A stretch of DNA of 64,000 bases from Deltaproteobacteria bacterium (GCA_007130885.1 SLRQ01000021.1:34413-98412), one strand, 5' to 3'; positions 53,116 through 62,996 are shown, numbered from the stretch's first letter. Notes: a model not told the origin generated them from the sequence alone. Numbers and translations: made by a program.

Positions 53116-54594
53116 TCAAAACTCTCCCCCGACTGTTACGACGGCACCACCGGGTAAAGGCGCCGGAGCCACCGAGAACCTGTCTAACTCGTCACCTGAC
53201 CCAAGCGCCTCGGTCAATGCCGGAGCAGCGAGATAGCTGCCGGCGGTGATGGCCACCAGCGCACTCGCGAACAAGATGTCCGCGACCAGCGCGGACCTTC
53301 GGGCACGACCAACGATAGGTTGAATCTCCTCCTGGTGCCGCTGCGGAAGCTCCTTGGCTCGCAGCGCCGTGCTACGCGCGTGAAGCCCGACGGCCACTCC
53401 ACCTAGGCCGGCCGCTATACCTGCCCCGCCGATGATAAACCCCGCCCTCGAGTGATCCACTAGCGGTGCAACTCTGACCACAGCCCTTATCGGGCGCCCT
53501 TCCGGCCCGCGAGGAATGTCGTCTCGATATAAACGAACCGCGGCGGCCGCTACGTCGGCTACCCCTGCCGGATCATCCACTTCAACGACTTCCTGGGTTG
53601 AGGCGAGGACGTGCCCGTCCTCCGCGACTCTCACCATGGTTACCCTGCGCCGATCCTCTTCGGGTCTCACGCCCACCACCAACACCTCGTCGAGAAAAGC
53701 CCATCGAGCTATGGCCGCACCGGGTTCAGCCACCACTCCCGAGCGCATGCGCTCCCTTGCTTCCTCCAGCATCTCTCCCAAGACATCACCATCCGAGGAA
53801 GTCTCGGGCTCCAACCTCAGCAAGGCACCCGGTCTAGCGAAGCGCTGTTCCTGAATGCTCCTGTAACCCAGCGCCCGCACGGTCACATAGTGTTCAGCAG
53901 GGGAAAGGCCGTCCACCTCGAGGGGAGCAATTCCCCTATAAACGCCGTTTACGAAAACCCTGGCCGGCAGCGGGCCCATCAACACTTCAATGGTCATGGA
54001 AGCCTCGGCCTGAACCTCCCGTCGAACCTCGTCGGCCATCTCCCGAAACTGCGAAGGGAACCTGCTTCCCTCGAAGACATACGCCGGACTCAATGAGAAC
54101 AGCCTGGCGACCGCCTCTCCAGCCTCGAGAGTGTCCCCCCTATAGTAGGCGGTCAACGCTCGAAGGGAGTGAGCCTCGAGCAGGTACTCCATGTCTCGCA
54201 CAAGGTCCGCCTGTTCCAGCACCGAGATCGCTTCTTCCAGCAAGCTCATCGCACCAGCGAAATCGTTGGTTTCATACGCCTCCTTTGCGTAGCCAAGCAC
54301 CTCTTTCCCTTGCTCGAGCCTCTCGCCCCGGCGCTCGGCCGTACGACCGTCGGCGTGCCAGGCAAGATCCACCATCTCCAAGTGCCGGCCACGGACGACC
54401 GCATCCTCGATCGCCTGACCGATCACGGCGGCCTCCCGCTCGACCCCCCCGCCAAGAGGCACCGCCACCACCGCGCCACGAGCTGCCGCGGATACCTCCG
54501 CGGGAATTAGGGCCGCCATTGCGGCCACAAGGAGCAAGACAGCCCCGCTAGTAAGGGCCATGGCCGAAGTACCGCTTTCTCTCTTATCTTCCAT
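53116..54594 (-). CDS. PEGA-domain envelope protein
   Basis: 492 aa from the ATG at 54594, GGAG six bases upstream. N-terminal signal/anchor (SGAVLLLVAAMAALIPAEVS). Helical, TPR-like middle (about 90-190, YAKEAYETNDFAGAMSLLEE). PEGA motif ARVFVNGVYRGIAPLEVDGL and HYVTVRALGYR. Two hydrophobic stretches near the end (RAGFIIGGAGIAAGLGGVAV and ADILFASALVAITAGSYLAA). Typical of deltaproteobacterial envelope proteins of unknown job. Last gene of the ftsEX-envC-ctpA cluster. Confidence 0.78.
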   Translation of the reverse strand: MEDKRESGTSAMALTSGAVLLLVAAMAALIPAEVSAAARGAVVAVPLGGGVEREAAVIGQAIEDAVVRGRHLEMVDLAWHADGRTAERRGERLEQGKEVLGYAKEAYETNDFAGAMSLLEEAISVLEQADLVRDMEYLLEAHSLRALTAYYRGDTLEAGEAVARLFSLSPAYVFEGSRFPSQFREMADEVRREVQAEASMTIEVLMGPLPARVFVNGVYRGIAPLEVDGLSPAEHYVTVRALGYRSIQEQRFARPGALLRLEPETSSDGDVLGEMLEEARERMRSGVVAEPGAAIARWAFLDEVLVVGVRPEEDRRRVTMVRVAEDGHVLASTQEVVEVDDPAGVADVAAAAVRLYRDDIPRGPEGRPIRAVVRVAPLVDHSRAGFIIGGAGIAAGLGGVAVGLHARSTALRAKELPQRHQEEIQPIVGRARRSALVADILFASALVAITAGSYLAAPALTEALGSGDELDRFSVAPAPLPGGAVVTVGGEF

Positions 54595-54640
54595 GGGAGG
54601 CTCCTTCACCACGTAACACGACCCTATTCGGCGCTCCATA

Positions 54641-55933
54641 CTATCTTTCGGTGCCGTCCCCGGCAGCTTCCTCCGATGCCCTGAACAGGTCCCCGCTTTG
54701 CAAAGAGTCGAGGGCGGCTTTCAACTGGGGGTCCTCCTCGTCCTCGGACGCGGCCGGGGCATCCGCACTTTCGAGAGCCTCGACAAGCACATCCGGTTCC
54801 AACCCTCCGGCACCTATGGGCTCACCGCTGGGGGTATAATACCGGGCAACCGTAAGCTTGAGGCCGGAGCCGTCCTCTAGATCAATCAAGGTCTGCACGG
54901 ATCCCTTGCCGAAGGTGCCGACGCCCATGAGCACCGCCCGACCATGATCCCGGAGAGCACCCGCCACGATCTCCGAAGCAGACGCGCTGCCCTCGTTGAC
55001 CAGCACTATCATGGGGTAATCCGGCTCCGCCTCTGATCTGCGAGCCTCTCTCACCTGCTCGCTGTCTCCCCTTCCCCTCGTGACGACTATGACACCTTCG
55101 GACAGCCAAAGGTCCACCACGCCCACGGCTTGCTCCAGCAGGCCGCCGGGGTTGTTTCGAAGATCGAGAACGAGCCCGGCGAACTCACCCCCGGCATCTT
55201 TCCTCAGGCGATCGAGTTCACGCCGCGTGTATTTGCGGGTTCCCTCTTGAAAGCTCTTGATGCGTATCACGGCGGCGGAATCGACCAGCCTGCCACTGAC
55301 CGGGTTGATCTTGATTTGCTCACGCACGACTGGAACCTCCCTAGGCTCTAGGAAGCCAGACCGATCGATGCGCAAGATCACCGTAGTTCCGGGAGGGCCC
55401 CTCAACATGCTCGCGGCCCTCGCGAGATCAATGCCCAGGGCATCCTCGCCGTCGATTGCAACTATGACGTCCCCCGGCTGCAGACCGGCTCTGTACGAGG
55501 GCGTATTCTCGAGAGGCGCAACTACCACCAGATCGTCTTCCTTGCGGCTCACCTCGAGCCCGATACCGCCAAACTCTCCACCGGTGTCGACTACCATCTG
55601 CTCGTATTCGTCGGGACTCATGAAGGAGCTGTGAGGATCCAGGGTGGAGATCATCCCTCTTACCGCCCCGTAGATCAGCTCTCTCGGGTCGACCTCCTCT
55701 ATGTAGGTGTTCCGCACGTGAGCAAGAACGCTGCTGAACACCTCGAGGCTCTCGTAGGTGCTGGACCGTGCGACGACGCGCGCCGCCGGTTGAACCAGCA
55801 AACCCACACACCCCGCGGCAACCAAGGCGACAGCCGCAAAACGCCACCTCGACCCCGCTTTGGGTGAGCCCTCCGAAGCCGCGTGGAACCAAGCAAATCG
55901 CTTCAAGTAGCCGTTGCCTCCGTGTCGCCGCAT
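54641..55933 (-). CDS. C-terminal processing protease (S41, PDZ)
   Basis: 430 aa from the ATG at 55933; a GTG at 56005 would overlap envC. One N-terminal membrane segment (WRFAAVALVAAGCVGLLVQ). SSTYESLEVFSSVLAHVRNTYIEEVDP is the usual Ctp start, then PDZ (GGIGLEVSRKEDDLVVVAPL), and the Ser-Lys pair in VNEGSASASEIVAGAL and GTFGKGSVQ. The C-terminal tail is acidic. Cuts envelope proteins from the C-terminus. In many proteobacteria ctpA lies next to envC, as here. Confidence 0.92.
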   Translation of the reverse strand: MRRHGGNGYLKRFAWFHAASEGSPKAGSRWRFAAVALVAAGCVGLLVQPAARVVARSSTYESLEVFSSVLAHVRNTYIEEVDPRELIYGAVRGMISTLDPHSSFMSPDEYEQMVVDTGGEFGGIGLEVSRKEDDLVVVAPLENTPSYRAGLQPGDVIVAIDGEDALGIDLARAASMLRGPPGTTVILRIDRSGFLEPREVPVVREQIKINPVSGRLVDSAAVIRIKSFQEGTRKYTRRELDRLRKDAGGEFAGLVLDLRNNPGGLLEQAVGVVDLWLSEGVIVVTRGRGDSEQVREARRSEAEPDYPMIVLVNEGSASASEIVAGALRDHGRAVLMGVGTFGKGSVQTLIDLEDGSGLKLTVARYYTPSGEPIGAGGLEPDVLVEALESADAPAASEDEEDPQLKAALDSLQSGDLFRASEEAAGDGTER

Positions 55934-55992
55934 GACCCGGTCATCATACCACCAGGTTGCCCCCGATTGTCGCTGCGACCGGGCATCCTCCG

Positions 55993-57126
55993 CTACCGGA
56001 ACCACTCTTCCGGGTCCATGGCCTCCGCACCGCGGCGAATCTCGAAGTACAGATGAGCCCCGGTGACCGAGCCGCTATCACCTACACCCCCTATTTGGTC
56101 CCCCTCGGCGACCTCGACTCCCTCCTTCACCTCGAGCCGGTCTAGATGGGCCATCAGAGTGTAGTACCCGCCGCCATGGTCCAAAATGACGAGGTTTCCG
56201 TATCCTTGCAGCCAAGCAGCATGAACCACCCGCCCAGGAGCCACCGCGCGAACCGGAGCACCCCTTGGAGCACGAATGTCCACCCCTCGATGTATCTTCT
56301 GTCCAGAGTCACCCCCGTCCTCGGAGAATGTAGTGGACACCGTGCCGTCCACGGGCCTGGAAAGCCGGCCACGTAGCGACGCGAACCCGTCGTCTTTCGC
56401 TGCATGCCTCGACATCCGGGCCATCCGCTCCTGCAACTCCCTATGAGCACGCCTCGCCTCGGCCACTGAGCGTTCTTGGAGCCAACGATCCTGCTTGATC
56501 GTCGCAAGGATCTCTTCTCTCTCTCTACGAGCCTCCTTGACCCCGGCTAGGCGAGAGGCGGCGGCCTTGCGGAGATCCTCGAGCTCGGCCCGCCCCTTGC
56601 TCAGCTGGATGCGTTGCTGCTCCAGCATCTCGCGCAAACGTCTTATCTCTCGAATCGTCTCCATGTCCGACTCGATGACATGTGAGAGCATGCGACGAAG
56701 AGCGAGAAACTCGGATACGCTTTCGGCCGAAAGAAGAATCGGAAGGTATCCCATTCGGCCCAATCGGTAGCGCGCCCGAAGCCTCGGCTCGAGCGAGGCG
56801 TAGTGCTCCTCGATCCGCTCTTCAGTGGATGCAAGATCGTCTTCTGTAATCTCGAGAGCTTTCTCCAGCTCACTAATGCGTCCCTCGGCCTTATGGAGAG
56901 CAGCCGACTCCACGGAGACCAGCTCGTCGAGCTCCCTGATGACTTCCTGTACCTCACCCTCCTTCTTACGCAGCTCGCCGAGCTTTTGCCGAGCACCAGC
57001 CAAACGACGGGAAAGCTCTGCCGCCTCCTCCGCCTGCACGAGGGAGGCAGCACCGAGGGACAAGATTACGGCCATGGCCGAAGCCAATCGCCGAATCCGA
57101 GCCGTAACCGAGCAGCGCCGCGCCAT
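55993..57126 (-). CDS. envC: EnvC-type murein hydrolase activator
   Basis: 377 aa from the ATG at 57126; the longer upstream frame is Cys/Arg-rich and lies in ftsX. Signal peptide (LASAMAVILSLGAASLVQA). Long coiled coil (about 35-255). C-terminal LytM/M23 domain: HRGVDI keeps His279 and Asp283, but the HxH motif reads HLYFE (His358, Tyr360), so a zinc ligand is missing. That fits a non-catalytic amidase activator. It sits directly after ftsX, its known recruiter. Confidence 0.92.
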   Translation of the reverse strand: MARRCSVTARIRRLASAMAVILSLGAASLVQAEEAAELSRRLAGARQKLGELRKKEGEVQEVIRELDELVSVESAALHKAEGRISELEKALEITEDDLASTEERIEEHYASLEPRLRARYRLGRMGYLPILLSAESVSEFLALRRMLSHVIESDMETIREIRRLREMLEQQRIQLSKGRAELEDLRKAAASRLAGVKEARREREEILATIKQDRWLQERSVAEARRAHRELQERMARMSRHAAKDDGFASLRGRLSRPVDGTVSTTFSEDGGDSGQKIHRGVDIRAPRGAPVRAVAPGRVVHAAWLQGYGNLVILDHGGGYYTLMAHLDRLEVKEGVEVAEGDQIGGVGDSGSVTGAHLYFEIRRGAEAMDPEEWFR

Positions 57127-57133
57127 CGTCTCC

Positions 57134-58030
57134 CTAAACACGAAGGAACCTACCCACCGACAAGGCAGCACCCGCAAGGCCCAACAAGGCCCCTCCCGGC
57201 ACAAGCAGAACCAGTACCCCTGCCGGCATCCCCACCTCCACCTGCATCGCGAACGCATCCGTGAGCCCCTGCTCGATCCTCGGCAGGAGCAACAGCCACA
57301 ATAGCAAGGACGATAGCAGCGCCACCGTCGCACCGAGAGTTCCCTGGATCCCTCCCTCGATCAAGAATGGCGCCCTCACGAAGGAGTCGGTCGCGCCGCA
57401 TAGCTTCATGATCTCGATCTCGTCCTTGCGGGCGAACAAAGCCAGTCTAATGGTGTTCGAGACCGTAACGACCGCCGCAAGCAAAATCAGCCCTCCCACC
57501 AAGAAGCCCGCCATGGAACCCAAGGTAATGAGCCCCTCCAGCCGAGATACCCACTCCCGCCCGTAGTCCGCCTCCGTTACCCCGGGCAACTCCATAGCCA
57601 GCTCGGCCAGGTTTTGGAGCGCCTCCGGACCTTCTTTTGTCACTCCACCCCGCACCTCCACGCTGGCCGGCAGTGGGTTACGATCGAGCCCTTCCAGTAT
57701 GCCCGCATCCTCCCCCAGAGAATTTCTCAAGCGCTCCAAGGCTTCGTCCCGCGCAATATGCTCAACCCGCGAGTCTTCCCCCGCCGCGAATGCAACGGCC
57801 TTCTTGATTCTGTGCACATCCTCCGCACTCGCATCATCATCGAGGTAGATGGCCACGACGATGTCTTGGCCCCATGCATCGAGCAAGCTTTGCATCTGCC
57901 CTACCGCACCCGCGAAGACGGACACGACGAACAGCGCAATGGCCATCGTCAGTACGGCGACCACATTTATGAACAGGGCCTGCCGCATCCCTCGCAGCGC
58001 ACGTCCCACGAAGTAGACCAGCCGGCTCAT
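57134..58030 (-). CDS. ftsX: Cell division protein FtsX
   Basis: 298 aa, four membrane segments: LFINVVAVLTMAIALFVVSV, GSMAGFLVGGLILLAAVVTV, GATVALLSSLLLWLLLLPRI, VLVLLVPGGALLGLAGAALS. A large periplasmic loop lies between the first two; it binds EnvC. Overlaps ftsE by ATGA; 7 bp before envC. Confidence 0.95.
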   Translation of the reverse strand: MSRLVYFVGRALRGMRQALFINVVAVLTMAIALFVVSVFAGAVGQMQSLLDAWGQDIVVAIYLDDDASAEDVHRIKKAVAFAAGEDSRVEHIARDEALERLRNSLGEDAGILEGLDRNPLPASVEVRGGVTKEGPEALQNLAELAMELPGVTEADYGREWVSRLEGLITLGSMAGFLVGGLILLAAVVTVSNTIRLALFARKDEIEIMKLCGATDSFVRAPFLIEGGIQGTLGATVALLSSLLLWLLLLPRIEQGLTDAFAMQVEVGMPAGVLVLLVPGGALLGLAGAALSVGRFLRV

Positions 58031-58776
58031 GCCTCGGCAGCCTCCTCCCCCTCCTCGCCTCCCGGGTCACCGTCTGAATGAGGGCCCGCCTCCTCGCCCG
58101 AAAAGATGGCAGGTGACTCGTCATCCTCGATGACTCTTCCCCTGTCGAGATGAATCACCCGTCTACGAAATCGTTCGACGAGCTCGGTGTCGTGAGTCGC
58201 CACCATTACGGTCGTGCCTCTGGCGTTTGCTTCGTGGAGAAGCTCCATGATCTCGACTGAGCGTTCCGAGTCGAGGTTACCCGTCGGCTCATCCGCAAGA
58301 AGAACCTTCGGGTGATTGGCCAGTGCTCTGCACACCGCCACTCTCTGCTGCTCGCCGCCCGATAAGGTACGCGGGTCCGCGCTGATCTTGTCTTCCAGCC
58401 CCACGGACTTGAGGAGAAAGTAGACCCTCTTGTTTATCGTACGCCGGCCCGCTCCGACGACCTCGAGGGCGAAAGCGACGTTCTCTCCGACCGTTCTCGA
58501 AGAAATGAGCTTGAAGTCTTGAAAAACCACCCCTACTTCGCGCCGCAACAGCGCGATCCGGTTGCGATCGAGACGCGCGGTGTTTCGACCCCCGACTAGG
58601 ATTTGCCCCTTCGTGGGCCTCTCCGCGCAGAAAATGGTCTTCAGCAACGTCGTCTTCCCAGCGCCGGATGAGCCCGTAAGAAAAACGAACTGTCCTTTTG
58701 GTACATGGAGCGACACGTCCAGCAGAGCCGGCCGGGAGCCGGGGTACTCCTTTGTGACATTAAAAAGCCGAATCAC
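58027..58776 (-). CDS. ftsE: Cell division ATP-binding protein FtsE
   Basis: 249 aa, GTG start overlapping the stop of the preceding gene. Walker A GSSGAGKTT (35-43), signature LSGGEQQRVAVCRAL, Walker B LLADEPTGNLD, H-loop ATHD. The acidic Gly/Glu tail (about 220-249, EEAGPHSDGDPGGEEGEEAA) is longer than in E. coli FtsE. Works with FtsX and EnvC to switch on division amidases. Confidence 0.95.
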   Translation of the reverse strand: MIRLFNVTKEYPGSRPALLDVSLHVPKGQFVFLTGSSGAGKTTLLKTIFCAERPTKGQILVGGRNTARLDRNRIALLRREVGVVFQDFKLISSRTVGENVAFALEVVGAGRRTINKRVYFLLKSVGLEDKISADPRTLSGGEQQRVAVCRALANHPKVLLADEPTGNLDSERSVEIMELLHEANARGTTVMVATHDTELVERFRRRVIHLDRGRVIEDDESPAIFSGEEAGPHSDGDPGGEEGEEAAEA

Positions 58777-59294
58777 TTCTCGCTGCCGTCATCGGTCAGA
58801 AAGCCTAGTATCACTTCGTCCAGACTTCGTTCGTCAATCAGATCCTCTCCAAAAAAGGAGTCCCCTGATTCCCGTGGGGCGGCCACCCCTTCCTTGGGAG
58901 GAGAGTGCTTACCGCCCGAGCCTGCTCGTGGCGCGGCAGACGCCTTTCCGGCAACGCTGGGCCTACCCTTCGGCTGGTCCCATCGGCCGGCTTCGGCAAC
59001 CGCTGCTTCGGCCTCGGCTCCCGGATCGTCAAAGGCACCGTGAATGACTCCACGGAGCATTTCCTTCTGCTGCTCCTCCATCAATGTACGAACGAGCTGC
59101 GGCAGGTTCTCGGCGTGGGTGATATCCGCGTACGATGTCTTTTTCGAAGCAATGATCGAACCGCCGATGAACACATGCGTGATGATGTGAGGGTTTTCGA
59201 TTCCGGAGTCCTCGGTCTGCACGTGGAAGAGGCGCCCCTTATGCTTGATGTTGTGGTTGAACCCGGTGACCATCCGGGCACTCGAACGACTCAT
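58773..59294 (-). CDS. Unknown protein coupled to ftsE
   Basis: 173 aa from the ATG at 59294 (MSRSSARMVTGFNHNIKHKG). The N-terminal 75 residues form a compact, well-conserved-looking domain (GRLFHVQTEDSGIENPHIIT, HVFIGGSIIASKKTSYADIT). The rest is a low-complexity linker ending in a short acidic helix (LIDERSLDEVILGFLTDDG). No signal peptide, so cytoplasmic. The stop overlaps the ftsE start, so it is in the ftsEX operon. Function unknown; a regulator of FtsE is an inference. Confidence 0.72.
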   Translation of the reverse strand: MSRSSARMVTGFNHNIKHKGRLFHVQTEDSGIENPHIITHVFIGGSIIASKKTSYADITHAENLPQLVRTLMEEQQKEMLRGVIHGAFDDPGAEAEAAVAEAGRWDQPKGRPSVAGKASAAPRAGSGGKHSPPKEGVAAPRESGDSFFGEDLIDERSLDEVILGFLTDDGSEK

Positions 59295-59626
59295 CTCGAG
59301 CAACCCCCTGTGTTTACTCTCATAGCTGTCCCGCGGGAAAACCGGACATTCCACGCGAGAGAGAACCGGTTCCGTGCAACCATGGGAGCACCTATTCGCC
59401 GCGCAATCAAGTGCGCTCGCCAATGCCTGACCATGCCGGGATGATACAATGCATTGCCGCGGAAGGTGACAAGAAATCCGGATCAACTACTGTTCGAGCA
59501 AAAATAAACGAGCTGTTGCGCCTCTGCCAAGCCACCCTATCCACGATGTTCCGTCACGAGGCCGTGGAGATGGCCATGGATCCGGTCGGATCCGAGGCTG
59601 CGGTAGACGGACCGGATATGGTGGGC
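59295..59626. other. Gap between the frr and ftsE operons
   Basis: No supported gene or structure on either strand. It should hold the promoter of the 59294 gene and the end of the rpsB-frr transcript; no terminator with a T-run was found. Confidence 0.4.
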
Positions 59627-60184
59627 TCAGACCTGCATCAGCTCTTCTTCCTTGGACGACACGACGACGTCGACCTTGGCAACCCGATCATCGGTTAGCG
59701 ACTGGAGCTTGTCGAGGGCGCGTTTTCGTTCGTCCTCGCTGATCTCCTTCTCCTTTTCGAGATCTTCCAGCATGTCCTTTGCGTCGCGCCTGGCGTTTCG
59801 AATGGCAACCTTGAACTCCTCGCCTTTGGCTCTGACCTGGCGGGTCATGTCGCGGCGACGTTCCTCGGTCAGAGGCGGAATAGGAAGCCGAATCACCTGG
59901 CCGTCACTTTGAGGGTTAATGCCCAGTCCGCTCTCGAGAATGGCCCTTTCGATTAGCTGAAGCATCGACTTGTCCCATGGCTTGATCACGATGAGTCGTG
60001 GATCGGCCACGGAAAGGGCCGCCACCCCGTTCAGCGGAGTTACCTGCCCGTAGTAGTCGACCTTCACGCCATCCAGCATGGCTAGATTGGCGCGGCCGGT
60101 TCGCAACCTGGAAAGATCACGCCGCAAAGCCTCCAAGCTTTGGTCGGCGCGGGCGCTGAAGTCATTGAGCACATCTTCGGTCAT
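59627..60184 (-). CDS. frr: Ribosome recycling factor
   Basis: 185 aa. LNDFSARADQSLEALRRDLS, RTGRANLAMLDGVKVDYYG and LNGVAALSVADPRLIVIKPW are diagnostic. Splits post-termination ribosomes with EF-G. Last gene of the rpsB cluster. Confidence 0.98.
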   Translation of the reverse strand: MTEDVLNDFSARADQSLEALRRDLSRLRTGRANLAMLDGVKVDYYGQVTPLNGVAALSVADPRLIVIKPWDKSMLQLIERAILESGLGINPQSDGQVIRLPIPPLTEERRRDMTRQVRAKGEEFKVAIRNARRDAKDMLEDLEKEKEISEDERKRALDKLQSLTDDRVAKVDVVVSSKEEELMQV

Positions 60185-60213
60185 GGCAAGCCTCTTGGCG
60201 TTCGAGCCGGTTG

Positions 60214-60963
60214 CTACCCGGCGACCTTGTCCGAAACAGTTGGCTGGAGATCACCGACCACCGTACCAACTTCCTCACCGCAAACAACCCGCCTCACATT
60301 GCCCGGCTGGGTCAGGTTGAAAACGATGATGGGTAGCTTGTTGTCCATGCACAAGCTGATCGCGGTCGAGTCCATGACCCGCAGCTTGCGCTTTAGCACA
60401 TCTATGTATGTGAGCTTGCTGAAACGAACTGCTTCCGGATCCTCGACTGGATCGGCACTGTAGACGCCGTCCACCTTGGTGGCCTTCAGTATGACCTCCG
60501 CATTCATCTCCATCGCTCTCAAGGCGGCGGCGGTGTCGGTGGTGAAGTAAGGACTCCCCGTACCGGCGGCGAAGATCACCACTCGGCCCTTTTCGAGGTG
60601 CCGAATCGCGCGCCTCCGTATGTAGGGCTCGGCAAGCTCCTTCATCTCGATGGCCGACTCGACACGGGTGAACACACCCTGACGTTCCAGGGCATCCTGC
60701 ATCGCCAACGCGTTCATCACGGTGGCAAGCATACCCATGTAGTCCGCGGTGGCTCTATCCATACCCTCGGTGCTCCCAGCCACGCCGCGAAAGATGTTTC
60801 CACCGCCGAGCACTACACCGACCTGCACGCCCAGCTGATGGACGTCGGCCACCTCCCGAGCTATCTGCCTCAAAACGGGCGGAGATATTCCATACCCGGT
60901 ATCACCCATCAGGGCTTCACCGGAGAGCTTCAGAAGGATGCGCTGAAAGCGGGGCGTCTGCAT
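60214..60963 (-). CDS. pyrH: UMP kinase
   Basis: 249 aa. [49 protein letters not shown] and [20 protein letters not shown]. Makes UDP from UMP in pyrimidine synthesis. 29 bp before frr. Confidence 0.98.
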   Translation of the reverse strand: MQTPRFQRILLKLSGEALMGDTGYGISPPVLRQIAREVADVHQLGVQVGVVLGGGNIFRGVAGSTEGMDRATADYMGMLATVMNALAMQDALERQGVFTRVESAIEMKELAEPYIRRRAIRHLEKGRVVIFAAGTGSPYFTTDTAAALRAMEMNAEVILKATKVDGVYSADPVEDPEAVRFSKLTYIDVLKRKLRVMDSTAISLCMDNKLPIIVFNLTQPGNVRRVVCGEEVGTVVGDLQPTVSDKVAG

Positions 60964-61077
60964 GTTGAGGGGGATCTACTCGCCAGAGGCATCACGGTCA
61001 AGACTCGAGATGCATTCCGGGATCGAACCGCTCCCGACCAGCCGGCAATCCTCCCCTACTTGCGAGCCCCAAGTTAT

Positions 61078-61731
61078 CTACTGGCCGGCTTGCTTTCTGA
61101 CCTCGTCAGCAAAGTCTTCCTGCTTCTTCTCCAGGCCTTCACCAAGAACGAAGCGCGCGAAACGTCGGACCGAGACGTTCTCCCCGATCTGTGCCGCTGC
61201 ATCCGTAACGTACTGATCCACGGTCTTGTCCGTGTCCTTGACGAAGGGCTGATCGAGAAGGCAGACCTCCTTGTAATACTTCTCGACTCGTCCCTCGACG
61301 ATCTTATCGATGATCTTCTCGGGCTTTCCCGACTCCAGCGCCTGGGCCTTGAAGATCGCCTTCTCACGCTCGAGGAGGTCCTCCGGGATCTCCTCGCGTC
61401 GAACGGCCACCGGGGCGGAGGCGGCAATCTGCATCGCAATGTCTCTGACCATCTGTTGAAACTGGTCGCTTCGTGCAGCGAAGTCGGTCTCGCAGTTCAC
61501 CTCTACCAGCACGCCGATCTTGCCGCCGGCATGAATGTAGGAGGAAACCGCCCCTTCCGTAGCCGCGCGTCCGGAGCGCTTTGCAACGGACGCAATGCCC
61601 TTTTGGCGCAGCCAATCGGTGGCTTTGTCGATGTCGCCATCATTTTCACGGAGCGCCTTCTTGCAATCCATCATTCCGGCGCCTGTCTGTTCACGGAGAC
61701 TCTTAACCATGCTCGCCGTAATCTCGGCCAT
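61078..61731 (-). CDS. tsf: Translation elongation factor Ts
   Basis: 217 aa from the ATG at 61731 (MAEITASMVKSLREQTGAGM). MDCKKALRENDGDIDKATDWL is the UBA-like start. Short form compared with E. coli (about 283), as in several deltaproteobacteria: only one core subdomain region. Exchanges GDP on EF-Tu. 113 bp before pyrH. Confidence 0.97.
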   Translation of the reverse strand: MAEITASMVKSLREQTGAGMMDCKKALRENDGDIDKATDWLRQKGIASVAKRSGRAATEGAVSSYIHAGGKIGVLVEVNCETDFAARSDQFQQMVRDIAMQIAASAPVAVRREEIPEDLLEREKAIFKAQALESGKPEKIIDKIVEGRVEKYYKEVCLLDQPFVKDTDKTVDQYVTDAAAQIGENVSVRRFARFVLGEGLEKKQEDFADEVRKQAGQ

Positions 61732-61774
61732 TTCCAATCACTCCCAGTATCCTGCTTCCGGCAGGCACTATTTG

Positions 61775-61789
61775 GGCGGCGGAGCCGCC
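61775..61789. repeat. Small hairpin between rpsB and tsf
   Basis: GGCGGC / GCCGCC with a 3-base loop, no T-run. Possibly limits read-through from rpsB into tsf. Confidence 0.3.
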
Positions 61790-61843
61790 ATCTTATTCGT
61801 TTGGTCCGGCGTTACCACAGCGGCCGAACCTCCAGGACACCAA

Positions 61844-62842
61844 CTACTCCGGACGGGCTGTCGCGGTTTCTTTTTCCGCCGCGTCGTCCTTCTGCTCATC
61901 CTTCTCCTCGGGGGCGGTCTCCGGGGCGCTCTCATCCTTCTCGCTCTTGGAGGCTTCGGATGACTCAGGGGATGCAGGCGTTGCATCCTCGCCGCCCTCG
62001 GCCTTGCCTTCCTCGGCAGGTCTGGGCCTGCGGACCACCTCTACCTCCGGTCCACCAGGGATCCGCTCTCGCCTTGGCGCTCGCTCGACCGGACGCTTCT
62101 CCTCCGGCTTCTCCTTGGCCTTGGCGGCCTCCGCGCGAACAGCTTCCTCGTGACGAGCCTTACCCTCGATGCATGCATCCGCGATTTTGCTCGTGAAGAG
62201 CTTGATGGCTCGAATGGCGTCGTCGTTGCCGGGAATCACATAGTCGATCTGGTCGGGGTCACAGTTCGTGTCCACCACCGCCACGACCGGGATGTTGAGC
62301 TTGTTGGCTTCCTTGATGGCTATTTGTTCCTTGCGCGGATCGACCGCAAACAACGCGGCCGGTAGCCGGCCCATATCCTTGATCCCACCCAGGTTTCTCT
62401 CCAGCTTCTCGCGCTCACGCTCGAGCTGGATGACTTCCTTCTTCGGAAGACGCTCAAAGGTTCCATCCGTTGCCATCTTCTCGATGCTCTTCAGACGATC
62501 AATGGACCCCTTGACGGTTTTGTAGTTGGTCATCGTCCCGCCCAGCCAACGGTTGGTAACGAAGAACTGCCCGGCACGCTTGGCCTCCTCGACCATGATC
62601 TCCTGCGCCTGCTTCTTCGTACCCACGAAGAGCACCGAGCCGCCGCGACCCACGGCATCGACGATGAAATCGTACGCCTCGCGGAAGAGCCTCGCGGTCT
62701 TCTGCAGATCGATTATGTAGACGCCATTTCGAGCACCGAAGATGTACGGGCGCATCTTCGGATTCCATCTTTGCGTCTGGTGACCGAAGTGAACACCGGC
62801 CTCGAGAAGCTGCCTCATGCTTACCGGCTGTGTCTCTGCCAT
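61844..62842 (-). CDS. rpsB: 30S ribosomal protein S2 with a long acidic tail
   Basis: 332 aa from the ATG at 62842 ([20 protein letters not shown]), AGAGGG upstream. The core of about 240 residues is typical ([56 protein letters not shown]). The last 90 residues are Pro/Glu/Lys-rich and surely disordered ([20 protein letters not shown] ... then acidic to the end). Such tails occur in some deltaproteobacteria; its role is unknown. Confidence 0.96.
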   Translation of the reverse strand: MAETQPVSMRQLLEAGVHFGHQTQRWNPKMRPYIFGARNGVYIIDLQKTARLFREAYDFIVDAVGRGGSVLFVGTKKQAQEIMVEEAKRAGQFFVTNRWLGGTMTNYKTVKGSIDRLKSIEKMATDGTFERLPKKEVIQLEREREKLERNLGGIKDMGRLPAALFAVDPRKEQIAIKEANKLNIPVVAVVDTNCDPDQIDYVIPGNDDAIRAIKLFTSKIADACIEGKARHEEAVRAEAAKAKEKPEEKRPVERAPRRERIPGGPEVEVVRRPRPAEEGKAEGGEDATPASPESSEASKSEKDESAPETAPEEKDEQKDDAAEKETATARPE

Positions 62843-62996
62843 GGAATTACCCTCTCTGTTTGGTTTGTCCTCCACCACCTTCTTTCCCACCATGGCCCCG
62901 GAGCCGTCGGCCCAAGGCACCTCCATGACAGGTCCAGTGGTGTGTGTGATGTACTGCGGTGTGAAGCGCAACGCGCTCCCGTGATGAAAAGCGGAC

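Noticed and set aside
59411..59698. Plus-strand 95-residue frame opposite the end of frr
   Set aside because: Overlaps frr antisense, no ribosome site, composition unlike a gene.
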